Shown: positions 11,128 to 21,425 of the stretch, piece by piece
How the letters are laid out: each line of letters begins with the position of its first letter
Numbering within the stretch: the first letter of the stretch is position 1
Origin: Rhabditoides inermis
Taxonomy: Eukaryota; Nematoda; Chromadorea; Rhabditida; Rhabditidae
Assembly (NCBI GenBank): GCA_963966185.1
Contig: CAWZYM010000319.1
Span: 62,001-126,000 of the forward strand
Direction of reading: 5' to 3'
DNA length: 64,000 nucleotides
Notes under the pieces: model-generated
Told to the model about the DNA's origin: nothing
The model's database searches: none
The model's input: the letters and a program-made list of their open reading frames with translations, nothing else
Made by a program: the position numbers and the translations under genes

Positions 11128-11423
11128 TGTAATTCAACAATTAGTAGCTATAACAGATATCCGATTATTAGTATTGATACTATCAAACTAGTACTATCAA
11201 ACGTAGCACAAAAAATACAATCATTGATTATTTACTATTTTCAGCTGTCTTCTTTTTGAAACACCAAGGGATTGCAATGTTCGTTCGACTTTGTAAACAA
11301 ACGAAGTCGTTAGCTGAAAAGTAGGAACAACTATAAACGCTTTGCAGTTTCAATCACCTTGTGAAACCGTCCTTTGCCTCTGTCCCTGCCTCCACCACAT
11401 TCACATTGTACGAGTATCCTTTC

Positions 11424-11426
<3 letters not shown>

Positions 11427-11466
<40 letters not shown>

Positions 11467-11482
11467 TTATTTATTTATTTAT
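11427..11482. repeat. (AT)n followed by (ATTT)n
   Basis: About 34 bp of AT dinucleotide then ATTT tetranucleotide. It separates the protease-like gene from the 179-bp tandem repeat. Confidence 0.9.
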
Positions 11483-12345
11483 AAGAATGAAATGAAACAA
11501 TGACGGCCAAATCGATATGTGATCGATATCGAGCGATAATCAGATGGGTATGTGGTGGGTGGAGTGTGATGCGCACATGACAAAAAGAAGTCCAGCGGTG
11601 ATAAGAGCGGTCCAGCGGTGATAAGAGTTCCAGCGGTGATAAGAGTTATTTGGTTTTATAATATATGATGTAAATGATAAGAATGAAATGGAACAAAGAC
11701 GGCCAAATCGATATGTGATCGATATCAAGCGATAATCAGATGAGTATGTGGTGGGTGAAGTGTGATGCGCGCATGACAAAAAGTAGTCTTGGGAAGTATA
11801 GGGTTGAAATAGCGAGGATAAGAGTTATTTGGTTTTATAATATATAATCTAAATTATAAGAATGATTTGGAACAAAAACTGCCAAATCGATATGTGATCG
11901 ATATCAAGCGAGAATCAGATGAGTATGTGGTGGGTGAAGTGTGATGCGCGCATGACAAAAAGTAGTCTTGGGAAGTATAGGGTTGAAATAGCGAGGATAA
12001 GAGTTATTTGGTTTTATAATATATAATCTAAATTATAAGAATGATTTGGAACAAAAACTGCCAAATCGATATGTGATCGATATCAAGCGAGAATCAGATG
12101 AGTATGTGGTGGGTGAAGTGTGATGCGCGCATGACAAAAAGTAGTCTTGGGAAGTATAGGGTTGAAATAGCGAGGATAAGAGTTATTTGGTTTTATAATA
12201 TATAATCTAACTTATAAGAATGATTTGGAACAAAAACTGCCAAATCGATATGTGATCGATATCAAGCGAGAATCAAACGGGTATGTGGTGGGTGGAGTGT
12301 GATGCGCGCATGACAAAAAGTAGTCTTGAGAAGTATAGGGTAGAG
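11483..12345 (+). repeat. Second tandem satellite, 179-bp period, about 5 units
   Basis: Copies of ccaaatcgatatgtgatcga start at about 11507, 11703, 11882, 12061 and 12240, giving a 179-bp period. The first interval is 196 bp because of a local duplication of cagcggtgataagag. The sequence is unrelated to the 178-bp satellite. The copies at 11857-12240 are almost identical, so amplification is recent. Confidence 0.95.
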
Positions 12346-13081
12346 AAAACATGAAAGTGTGTTATTTATTTCAAAAGAAAACTTATGTAAAAATCTTACA
12401 TAAAAGACGACCTGGCCCCCACGCAGAGATGAAGAAAGGAAAATGACAAAAGAAGAGAGAAATGATGGTCGTCAGCAGTCAACTTTTCTAGAAAAAGTCA
12501 AATAGGAATTTTAGGGATTTTTGAATCAACAAATGGAAGGAACAGTTAGAAAGGCAGTTCAGTTCTCAACTAGAAATCGTTGGAACAGAAACGGTCAAAC
12601 AAAATACAATGTTCAAAAACAACAAAAAAAAACATGTTCATCAAAAATGAGTGCACTCCCTTTGAGAGCCAATAGCAAGGTCTCGGAGATTTTAATGCTA
12701 ATCATATGTGGTATGTACGAGAAGATAATTAAATTGTCTGTCTGAGATGATGCTCCCTTTCTTATGCCCGAGGGATACAAACAATGTAATGGTTGATAAT
12801 AGCGAGTGTCTCGCGGCATCGCCCGCGCGCGCTACTATCACTCTCTCGGGTGACCCCTCACGTTACGCATCTCCCATTGGGGAGGCATGTCGCCAGCCAC
12901 CCAGTATATAATAATAATAATAATAATAAGTTTATTACCGTGCACATTTGGAGAAACAGTTCAATACAGCAAAATGAGCAATGACATACGGTATGAGAGA
13001 GAAAAAAGTGTAAAATGATACAGAAAGCATCGAAAGTTGACTACAGTCTACGAATCTTCGAAACTGGCAACAAATCCCATT
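12346..13081. other. Intergenic, no gene seen; (AAT)n at 12909-12927
   Basis: AT-rich sequence with short frames only. An (AAT)n run followed by agtttatt lies at 12909. Similar AAT/TTTATT combinations recur at 19130-19165 and 53058-53120, and may mark the tails of old retroposons. Confidence 0.5.
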
Positions 13082-16000
13082 GGGGCATCATAAGAATATA
13101 CAAATCTGATTGGAAGGTAGAAATAATGGCCGGGCCGCATCGGATTCAGAGTGGTGGCCGCAGTGGAAAGAGAGGGCCACGCACGGTATACCGGGCCAGT
13201 GAGAGTGTCTATTGAAATGTCGTTAGTGTTTTCTGGTAGACAGGTGTGTAATTGATAGGTATGCATCATAAGAATATACAAATCTGATTGGAAGGTAGAA
13301 ATAATGGCCGGGCCGCATCGGATTCAGAGTGGTGGCCGCAGTGGAAAGAGAGGGCCACGCACGGTATACCGGGCCAGTGAGAGTGTCTATTGAAATGTCG
13401 TTAGTGTTTTCTGGTAGACAGGTGTGTAATTGATAGGTATGCATCATAAGAATATACAAATCTGATTGGAAGGTAGAAAGAATGGCCGGGCCGCATCGGA
13501 TTCAGAGTGGTGGCCGCAGTGGAAAGAGAGGGACACGCACGGTATACCGGACCAGTGAGAGTGTCTATTGAAATGTCGTTAGTGTTTTCTGGTAGACAGG
13601 TGTGTAATTGATAGGTATGCATCATAAGAATATACAAATCTGATTGGAAGGTAGAAAGAATGGCCGGGCCGCATCGGATTCAGAGTGGTGGTCGCAGTGG
13701 AAAGAGAGGGCCACGCACGGTATACCGGGCCAGTGAGAGTGTCTATCGAAATGTCGTTAGTGTTTTCAGGTAGACAGGTGTCTAATTAATAGGTATGCAT
13801 CATTAGAATATGAAGTTCTGATTGGAAGGTAGAAAGAATGGCCGGGCCGCATCGGATTCAGAGTGGTGGCCGCAGTGGAAAGAGAGGGCCACGCACAGTA
13901 TACCGGGCCAGTGAGAGTGTCTTTAAAAATGTCGTTAGTGTTTTCAGGTAAACAGGTGTCTAATTAATAGGTATGCATCATTAGAATATGAAGTTCTGAT
14001 TGGAAGGTAGAAAGAATGGCCGGGCCGCGTCGGATTCAGAGTGGTGGCCGCAGTGGAAAGAGAGGGCCACGCACGGTATACCGGGCCAGTGAGAGTGTCT
14101 ATTGAAATGTCGTTAGTGTTTTCTGGTAGACAGGTGTGTACATGATAGGTATGCATCATTAGAATTGAAAATTCTGATTGGAAGGTAGAAAGAATGGCCG
14201 GGCCGCGTCGGATTCAGAGTGGTGGCCGCAGTGGAAAGAGAGGGCCACGCACGGTATACCGGGCCAGTGAAAGTGTCTATTAAAATGTCGTTAGTGTTTT
14301 CTGGTAGACAGGTGTCTAATTGATAGGTATGCATCATTAGAATTGGGAGTTCTGATTGGAAGGTAGAAAGAATGGCCGGGCAGCATCGGATTCAGAGTGG
14401 TGGCCGCAGTGGAAAGAGAGGGCCACGCACGGTATACCGGGCCAGTGAGAGTGTCTATTGAAATGTCGTTAGTGTTTTCTGGTAGACAGGTGTGTAATTG
14501 ATAGGTATGCATCATAAGAATATAAAAATCTGATTGGAAGGTAGAAAGAATGGCCGGGCCGCATCGGATTCAGAGTGGTGGCCGCAGTGGAAAGAGAGGG
14601 CCACGCACGGTATACCGGGCCAGTGAGAGTGTCTATCGAAATGTCGTTAGTGTTTTCTGGTAGACAGGTGTCTAATTGATAGGTATGCATCATTAGAATA
14701 GGAAGTTCTGATTGGAAGGTAGAAAGAATGGCCGGGCCGCATCGGATTCAGAGTGGTGGCCGCAGTGGAAAGAGAGGGCCACGCACGGTATACCGGGCCA
14801 GTGAGAGTGTCTATTGAAATGTCGTTAGTGTTTTCTGGTAGACAGGTGTGTACATGATAGGTATGCATCATTAGAATTGAAAGTTCTGATAGGAAGGTAG
14901 AAAGAATGGCCGGGCCGCGTCGGATTCAGAGTGGTGGCCGCAGTGGAAAGAGGGCCACGCACGGTATACCGGGCCAGTGAGAGTGTCTATCGAAATTTCG
15001 TTAGTGTTTTCTGGTACACAGGTGTGTAATTGATAGGTATGCATCATAAGAATATAAAAATCTGATTGGAAGGTAGAAAGAATGGCCGGGCCGCATCGGA
15101 TTCAGAGTGGTGGCCGCAGTGGAAAGAGAGGGCCAAGCACGGTATACCGGGCCAGTGAGAGTGTCTATCGAAATGTCGTTAGTGTTTTCTGGTAGACAGG
15201 TGTCTAATTGATAGGTATGCATCATTAGAATAGGAAGTTCTGATTGGAAGGTAGAAAGAATGGCCGGGCCGCATCGGATTCAGAGTGGTGGCCGCAGTGG
15301 AAAGAGAGGGCCACGCACGGTATACCGGGCCAGTGAGAGTGTCTATTGAAATGTCGTTAGTGTTTTCTGGTAGACAGGTGTGTACATGATAGGTATGCAT
15401 CATTAGAATTGAAAGTTCTGATAGGAAGGTAGAAAGAATGGCCGGGCCGCGTCGGATTCAGAGTGGTGGCCGCAGTGGAAAGAGGGCCACGCACGGTATA
15501 CCGGGCCAGTGAGAGTGTCTATCGAAATTTCGTTAGTGTTTTCTGGTACACAGGTGTGTAATTGATAGGTATGCATCATAAGAATATAAAAATCTGATTG
15601 GAAGGTATGTAGAAAGAATGGCTGGGCCGCATCGGATTCAGAGTGGTGGCCGCAGTGGAAAGAGAGGGCCAAGCACGGTATACCGGGCCAGTGAGAGTGT
15701 CTATCGAAATGTCGTTAGTGTTTTCTGGTAGACAGGTGTCTAATTAAAAGGTATGCATTATTAGAATATAAAGTCCTGATTGGAAGGTAGAAAGAATGGC
15801 CGGGCCGCGTCGGATTCAGAGTGGTGGCCGCAGTGGAAAGAGAGGGCCACGCACGGTATACCGGGCCAGTGAGAGTGTCTATTGAAATGTCGTTAGTGTT
15901 TTCTGGTAGACAGGTGTCTAATTGATAGGTATGCATCATTAAAATTGAAAGTTCTGATTGGAAGGTAGAAAGAATGGCCGGACCGCATCGGATTCAGAGT

Positions 16001-16363
16001 GGTGGCCGCAGTGGAAAGAGAGGGCCACGCACGGTATACCGGGCCAGTGAGAGTGTCTATCGAAATGTCGTTAGTGTTTTCTGGTAGACAGGTGTCTAAT
16101 TAAAAAGTATGCATTATTAGAATATAAAGTTCTGATTGGAAGGTAGAAAGAATGGCCGGGCCGCGTCGGATTCAGAGTGGTGGCCGCAGTGGAAAGAGAG
16201 GGCCACGCACGGTATACCGGGCCAGTGAGAGTGTCTATTGAAATGTCGTTAATGTTTTCTGGTAGACAGGTGTCTAATTGATAGATATGCATCATTAGAA
16301 TTGAAAGTTCTGATTGGAAGGTAGAAAGAATGGCCGGGCCGCATCGGATTCAGAGTGGTGGCC
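13082..16363 (+). repeat. 178-bp satellite array, about 18.3 units
   Basis: Same unit as the 3268-5524 array. Variants are organised into higher-order blocks: for example, units ending tgcatcataagaatata alternate with tgcatcattagaattgaa units, and about 14690-15040 is nearly repeated at 15220-15580 (534 bp, three units), including a shared deletion of ag in gaaagagggcc. The array starts abruptly in mid-unit at 13082 and ends at ggtggcc, exactly where the other array ends. Confidence 0.97.
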
Positions 16364-16600
16364 CTTGTGTTTGAATGTAAACTACAGTTTCGTACACGAA
16401 CATAACTGTGAAATATAGTAATTTCAGGTGAACCTGTGTTTATATCATTGGTTACATCTTGTTTGTGCTTTGAAACAGAAGATAATACACGTTAATAACA
16501 ATAACACTAGTTCAGGGCCACAGGGCCACGGGCCGCATTTTACCACTCAAGGGCCACGGGCCAGGGCCAGGGCCAGGGCCGCGTTTTACCCGGTCCCTTC
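16364..16600 (+). repeat. Flank and GC-rich tail of the satellite composite element
   Basis: 16364-16493 repeats the flank seen at 5525-5648; 16493-16600 repeats the GC-rich tail seen at 6668-6783. The end at ggtccctt abuts caacatgca, the start of segmental duplication copy 2, so it defines the right end of the composite element. Confidence 0.9.
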
Positions 16601-16650
16601 AACATGCAATCTCTAATAGTCTTCGGAGATCGGATATTCGGATTCGCGCG

Positions 16651-17946
16651 AGTGAGACATTGGAATGTACATTAGCTCATGTTGTGTATAACCGCCGAGT
16701 GGAGCGGGATGTTATGAGAAGATTGTCCGATCAGATATGTCACTATATATTCTGTCCGTGCGTGTATTCGTGATCAGTCATAAAGTACCATTCCCATGGG
16801 TTGCCCTCTTGTCGCCTATCATCACTGGTAGCAGCGAGGACCAGTCCTAGTATGGGACCGGACGATCCATCACCTGCCGTCTAATTCCTATTGTCTATTG
16901 TCGCCGTTTCTGCCTACGTCTTCTGCCTATTCGTGTGCCGGTCGGTCGCAGTCTCGGAAGTCGACTACCGTGCGAGGGAGAAGGAGCCGTCGCGAGAAGA
17001 CTCGGAGGAGCGAGGCAGTCGGACGAGTAGGGATGGACAGTCACGTCTTCTCTGTGCGCAGGAGCAAGGGATAGGGACCGCAACGTGAGGTGTAGAGTTT
17101 GTGTTGAAATCATGTAACATTTTCTGACTGGACGCGTTACTTGCTCTAAATAGCGTAGAACGATTCGCCTTTCCGCGCTGATTTCAACGGTATTCGATTT
17201 ATGGGAAAACGTGCTCTGTAAAGTATTGAAAATCGATAAGGAGTGATATGACGACGTCATATTTCTTTGATCTAGCCGCCATTGCCCAAAATGAGTAATG
17301 AAAAATGGTGTCATAAGAGACGTAATTCATCGAGTACTGATTGATTACAATCAAACAAAGCGTAGTGCTATTATTAGAAACGAGTGAATTCATAATTTAA
17401 CTATTAATGACGTCATCAGTGCTTTGATCTAGCCGCCCTCTGTCGCACTTTCCCTGTGTGAGCGCGCGCTCGGGTGCGCGCGCGCCGCGCTGAATTAGAG
17501 CGCAATGTGAACGATGAACCCTATGAACATTATATATTTTCGAAATCAGCTTGAAACGATCTACATTATCATACAAACTGCTATACCACATCCAAACTTC
17601 TGAAATTCTTTCATTGTGGTCCCTAAGCAAGGGAGCCCCACGTGAGAATGAGATTCATTGATTGATCCTAGGTAATGACTAACATCTCCATTGCTTAGCC
17701 CGCATATTTTCCTTTGTGCGTACCGTAGACTGTTAATGAGGACATTAACCGGTAAAGGGGATAGCAGTGAGACATTGGAATGTACATTAGCTCATGTTGT
17801 GTATAACCGCCGAGTGGAGCGGGATGTAATGAGAAGATTGTCCGATCAGATATGTCACTATATATTCTGTCCGTGCGTGTATTCGTGATCAGTCATAAAG
17901 TACCATTCTGGGACCATGGGTTGCCCTCTTGTCTCCTATCATCACT
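16651..17946 (+). mobile_element. Non-autonomous LTR retrotransposon of about 1.3 kb
   Basis: Direct terminal repeats 16651-16826 and 17766-17946 are nearly identical, apart from one small indel (attcccatgg versus attctgggaccatgg). They begin agtgagacattgg and end ctatcatcact. The insertion is flanked by the 4-bp duplication cgcg (16647-16650 and 17947-17950), and the other copy of the segmental duplication has the empty site. A purine-rich ggtaaaggggatagc precedes the 3-prime LTR (polypurine tract position), and ggtagcagcgaggac follows the 5-prime LTR (primer-binding position). The roughly 940-bp interior has no reverse transcriptase or gag. AGT...ACT ends with 4-bp duplications are known in the gypsy group; that assignment is inference. 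Confidence 0.85.
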
Positions 17947-18455
17947 CGCGTTTCCGGTGGCAAGTTGTTGTCGCGATTGAGGTTGGCAATAAAAAAAACT
18001 ATATAAATGTTACAAAAGATAATTGGAAGTATTGTTTTGCACAGGAAGTGAAGCGGAGGCAGAATGAACGTGAAACAAATAGGCAAAACGACCATGATGA
18101 CAATAATTGGATAGAAGTTGTTCCATTGAGCCAAGTAAGATGTGATATACGCGGATACGATCATAGATGTGAACTACAACTAATTTTAACGCAAAAACAA
18201 AACAGAAGAAAACACAAACAACGAAGCAATGGAGAAAATAAAAGAAAAACACGAAAATCGCACGCATTGACGTCATTGTGAGAATTGCGGTTATGTTCAC
18301 TCCCGCCAGTGCACAACATTGATTTCATACACAACAGAAATATTTAATTTCTTTCGTGAAGGTGTACTGAAAAATTTATCACTTTATCACTTCATCACAC
18401 TTCATCACATGATGAAGTGATGAAGTGATGAATCTCATGAACCTACAACCCCACG

Positions 18456-18669
18456 GCGATTCACAACTCAAGAAAATCGCTAGCTCAAATCAGCCGCGAC
18501 GGGCGTAGCCCCGCCCATTCGGTCTCGACAAGCAGTGGGCGGAGCTTTGCTTGTAGCGATCCCAGCAGAATCTGATGTGCTTTGTGTTTTGGTAACACGC
18601 TCCGCGCAATTCGCGCGTTTTTTGTAGCGCAGCTCCGCCCACCCACAAATTATTTACTGTGAATCGTGA
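18456..18669. mobile_element. Small inverted-repeat element, about 215 bp
   Basis: Present in copy 2 of the segmental duplication and absent from copy 1, where ctacaaccctattgtaaaatg is continuous. Ends contain cgattcaca and its complement tgtgaatcg. The interior carries ccgcccattcgg, gtgggcggagctt and gctccgcccaccc in both orientations. No coding capacity. Confidence 0.75.
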
Positions 18670-18968
18670 ACCCGATTGTAAAATGACCCGCAAGGATACT
18701 CCGGGAAGTGAAACCCAAGTTTTTCTGGGTTGAAGCGAAAACTACACCTTCCTGGAGTCATTTGTAAATTTTCTTCTTTTTTAGATTTACACGGTTGCCT
18801 TCGAATAGCTGTGGCAAACATATCAGTATCGACAGCACAAAACATATTATGAGAAATGCGACCGCAGATCGAACGTCGTAGCGTGTATGGTACTTACCTA
18901 CATGAGCAATTAACATGAGGTCATTCAATAAGATGATGGACCTACTGTATTGGTCAGCGAATCGCCAC

Positions 18969-19074
18969 CAATCGATTGATAGCTATGAGAAAATGTGTTG
19001 GAAAAGCGAGACACTGTCCTATATAAATGCCCATTCCCAAAATTCGCGATAGCATGTAGACGTTCTCCATTTTA
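18969..19074 (-). pseudogene. Serpentine chemoreceptor exon fragment (Srx-like TM3)
   Basis: A minus-strand exon after acceptor tttttttcag encodes YIGQCLAFPTHFLIAINRL, which resembles the third membrane helix of nematode Srx-type receptors ending in the N-R-L motif. A donor gtggcg follows. No other exons of this receptor are convincing nearby, apart from the hydrophobic segment in the adjacent duplication (18164-18000). An (AAT)-type insertion lies just upstream. It is probably a receptor relic. Confidence 0.5.
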
Positions 19075-19438
19075 CTGAAAAAAAACACTGTACTATCTAG
19101 CTCATTATGATGTTTTGCACTGTTTCTCTCATATGTAATAAACTTATTGTTATTATAAGAAATTCTCACAAATAGCTGAGAGGCGCGCAGAATATGAATA
19201 TGACACACTGATGTATGAATCGTAGTTGCCAGCGCCAGCATGAGGAACTCATCTCCCCGGCCTGCTTCTGCTACATACCACACGTGCGCTGCTTCAATTG
19301 ATTGGCACGAGTAAAGAAATACGCAAAGAAGAATAACTTTTATCACTATTAAAGGAACAGTGGCGACTTAATTCTGCAACTAGCTCCCTTGAACGCGCAT
19401 TACCACTCATGCAAAACATTTGCCGTAGACAGGACTCG

Positions 19439-19552
19439 AACCGAAAAGCAACGGATAGTCGTTGTTCTTTCTTACAAATCGATTACGATTTTGGTTTATA
19501 TGAATCTTTTAAACATTCCGAGTCAAAAATAAGTCGCCAGTGTACCTGTGGC
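19439..19552 (-). repeat. Inverted repeat, member A (pairs with 20724-20835)
   Basis: About 112 bp; its reverse complement recurs at 20724-20835 with a few changes. Shared blocks include gtacactggcgacttattt, ttggtttatatgaatc and caacggatagtcgttgttc. Member A contains ggactcgaacc, the complement of a B box, so it may be tRNA-derived. The pair encloses the chemoreceptor exons. Confidence 0.85.
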
Positions 19553-20567
19553 ATGTTTACAAACACAAATCCAACCACTCTATTTCGATACACTTCGGCG
19601 CTCTCCCAGCTCTGCAACAGCGGAATCGCGGGGCAGAAACAATAGTGTACAATACTTGAATGATAACTTACGGATAAAATGAAAAACGAGACAAATAGAC
19701 AGAGCCATGATACATACTACACCTCTGAGTGCATAGGCCTTCCACCACGTGGGTGTGACTATGGTCTTGAGCCTTCCTATGGGCAGCACGACACTCAGTC
19801 GGTACGCGTACGTCACCGAGTACGACGCCCCGCCGTTCGCTATACCGTTGATCAAAATGGACTGGAACGATGTTATTTGTATACTATATCATGCGAATAC
19901 TTTGATTCACCAAAATCGCAAAGACGACTGTTTTATTTGTGTGCGAGAAGTAGCCGTCGCTGTAGATGATGGAATAGGGAAAGAGTACGACTGGACGAGA
20001 CAAAAGCATGATGAGTTCACCGGCACACGTCAGGACCTGAATGAAATGCGCCAACAACGCGTGCGAGAGAGGCAGAGAGCACAGAGGGTGAAGAATTCAA
20101 ACGTTGCACATGAACATGAACACTGTTTTCTGGGTGAATGAATAGGACTTGTGCGGGCAATAACAATTTAGAATTATGAACACCTTGATAATTTAAATTC
20201 GATTTTTCTAAGCAACATTATGCATTCAAGGTAATTTGAAAAGTTCCACTAAAAATGCCAAAAAAGAATTGGCTTTGTGCCAACAAACGGATTTAAAATA
20301 GCGCAATGAACGTACGGCGAGGTGGAGTACGTAGTACTTGTACGTCTTCATGGCTGTCGGCGAGACGTTGACGATCATATAGATGTTGGTGAGTGCACAG
20401 ACGAGTTGCAAGGCCGTGACGACGTGGTAGATCTCTGTGAAGAGAAACGAGAGCTCGTGCACAACCCGCATACTGAGTGTGGCAGGACAGAGCTCAGAGT
20501 TCAGACTGGCGTGAAACGTGCTGCCAACTATGAAACTTTTCGACACAGTGGCTAAGGAGAGTTGCAT
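19546..20567 (-). CDS. Nematode serpentine chemoreceptor, Srh/Sri-like (probably disabled)
   Basis: Four minus-strand exons: 20567-20316, 20036-19911, 19861-19672 and 19611-19546. The first three join in phase. Exon 1 holds TM1 and ends NVSPTAMKTYKYYVLHLA, matching the SP-x-x-M-x-x-Y-K loop of Sri/Srh receptors. Exon 2 continues with GELIMLLSRPVVLFPYSIIY, a typical TM2 with the P-x-x-L-F-P pattern. Exon 3 has YAYRLSVVLPIGRL and a fourth helix (ALRGVVCIMALSICLVF). Exon 4 encodes SWESAEVYRNRVVGFVFVN, but its phase is off by one from exon 3 and direct joining meets a stop. The remaining three helices are not found. The family detects odours and other chemicals at sensory cilia. The phase break and missing C-terminus suggest a pseudogene. 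Confidence 0.65.
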
Positions 20568-20723
20568 ACGATTCGTGAACCCGATCCTAGGATACAGCGC
20601 ACTTGTATTTCCCGCCGCAGATGATTTGTGAGGAGAAAGTTATGATGTGAGAACGCTTTGACAGGTGATATAGGGTAATTTAATTGAATCATTTTTTTCA
20701 CACATATCATATCTCCATATTTG

Positions 20724-20835
20724 AAGGTACACTGGCGACTTATTTTCGACTCGGAATGTTTAAAAGAATCATATAAACCAAAATCTTATTCGATTTGTGA
20801 GAAAGAACAACGATTATCCGTTGCTTTCAAATGTT
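20724..20835 (+). repeat. Inverted repeat, member B (pairs with 19439-19552)
   Basis: Begins ggtacactggcgacttattt and ends with caacgattatccgttgctt. It is in opposite orientation to member A and lies just upstream of the chemoreceptor start codon. The identical tggcgacttatt edge suggests both are copies of one dispersed element. Confidence 0.85.
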
Positions 20836-20874
20836 GCAACTCGCTGTTGCAACATTTTCGCTGTTGCAACATTC

Positions 20875-21425
20875 AAAAACACTTATATATTTTAAAAAAA
20901 ACCGAAAGGGGACGTCTTTTGAGATATAAGACCGATACAGTAAATTTTTGACAAGCAATGTAGAAAACTTCAAAATGATGTCTCATCAACTACAATTTTG
21001 CATAAATTATCTTTCAAATCCTGAAAGAGTCTAAAAATTTTACATTCTAGCCAGCGAGTGACTAGGGAACAGAAAAAATGAAACATGACACATTTTACGT
21101 CAACAAAACGAAAACATCAAAGATTTCTACAATGTTTGTAAAAAAAATTACTATATCGGTCTTATATCGACTTTTGAATGTTGCTGGCTGGCGAACATGA
21201 CGACAATGAAAATCGATAAATCAAAAAACGTTCTCGTTATTTTATATTCTTTTTATGTTTTTTATATTCTTTTTTATGGTAAGTTTGAATAACTATTTAC
21301 AAAAAGTACTGTCATAGTGAAACGGTTTTTGTTACGGGTTGCATGTTCGCGAGCCAGCAACATTCAAAGGTCGATATCTCAAAAGGCGTCCCCTTCGATT
21401 TTTGAAAAATAAGTGTTTTTACACT
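20875..21425. repeat. Nested inverted-repeat (fold-back) region
   Basis: 20875-20932 (aaaaacacttatatatttt, ggggacgtcttttgagatat) is inverted at about 21363-21422. A second pair, gaatgttgctggctggcgaacatg at about 21177 and its complement at about 21340-21367, is nested inside. A third, gatataagaccgatacagtaa, is inverted near 21150-21172. No coding frame. Confidence 0.75.

Larger units (their letters stand above)
16600..18900. repeat. Segmental duplication, copy 2, with two insertions
   Basis: Homologous to 7366-8150. Matching parts are 16600-16650, 17947-18455 and 18670-18900. The interruptions are the LTR element at 16651-17946 and the inverted-repeat element at 18456-18669. Copy 1 keeps the uninterrupted empty sites (attcgcgcgtttccgg and ctacaaccctattgtaaa). 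Minus-strand 18164-18000 keeps the hydrophobic YLAQWNNFYPIIVIMVVLP frame open, and it runs on as FILPPLHFLCKTILP, unlike copy 1. Confidence 0.85.

Noticed and set aside
3264..16295. About 25 similar minus-strand frames of 71-138 codons (TGPVYRAWPSLSTAATTLN type)
   Set aside because: They are produced by the 178-bp satellite. The unit length is not divisible by three, so frames overlap and change phase between units. There are no splice sites or start context.
16895..17314. Minus-strand frame of 139 codons inside the LTR element
   Set aside because: No gag, protease or reverse transcriptase motif is visible. The interior of the element looks non-coding.
19749..20141. Plus-strand frame of 130 codons
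   Set aside because: It is antisense to chemoreceptor exons 2 and 3, which have good splice sites and recognisable membrane helices on the minus strand.
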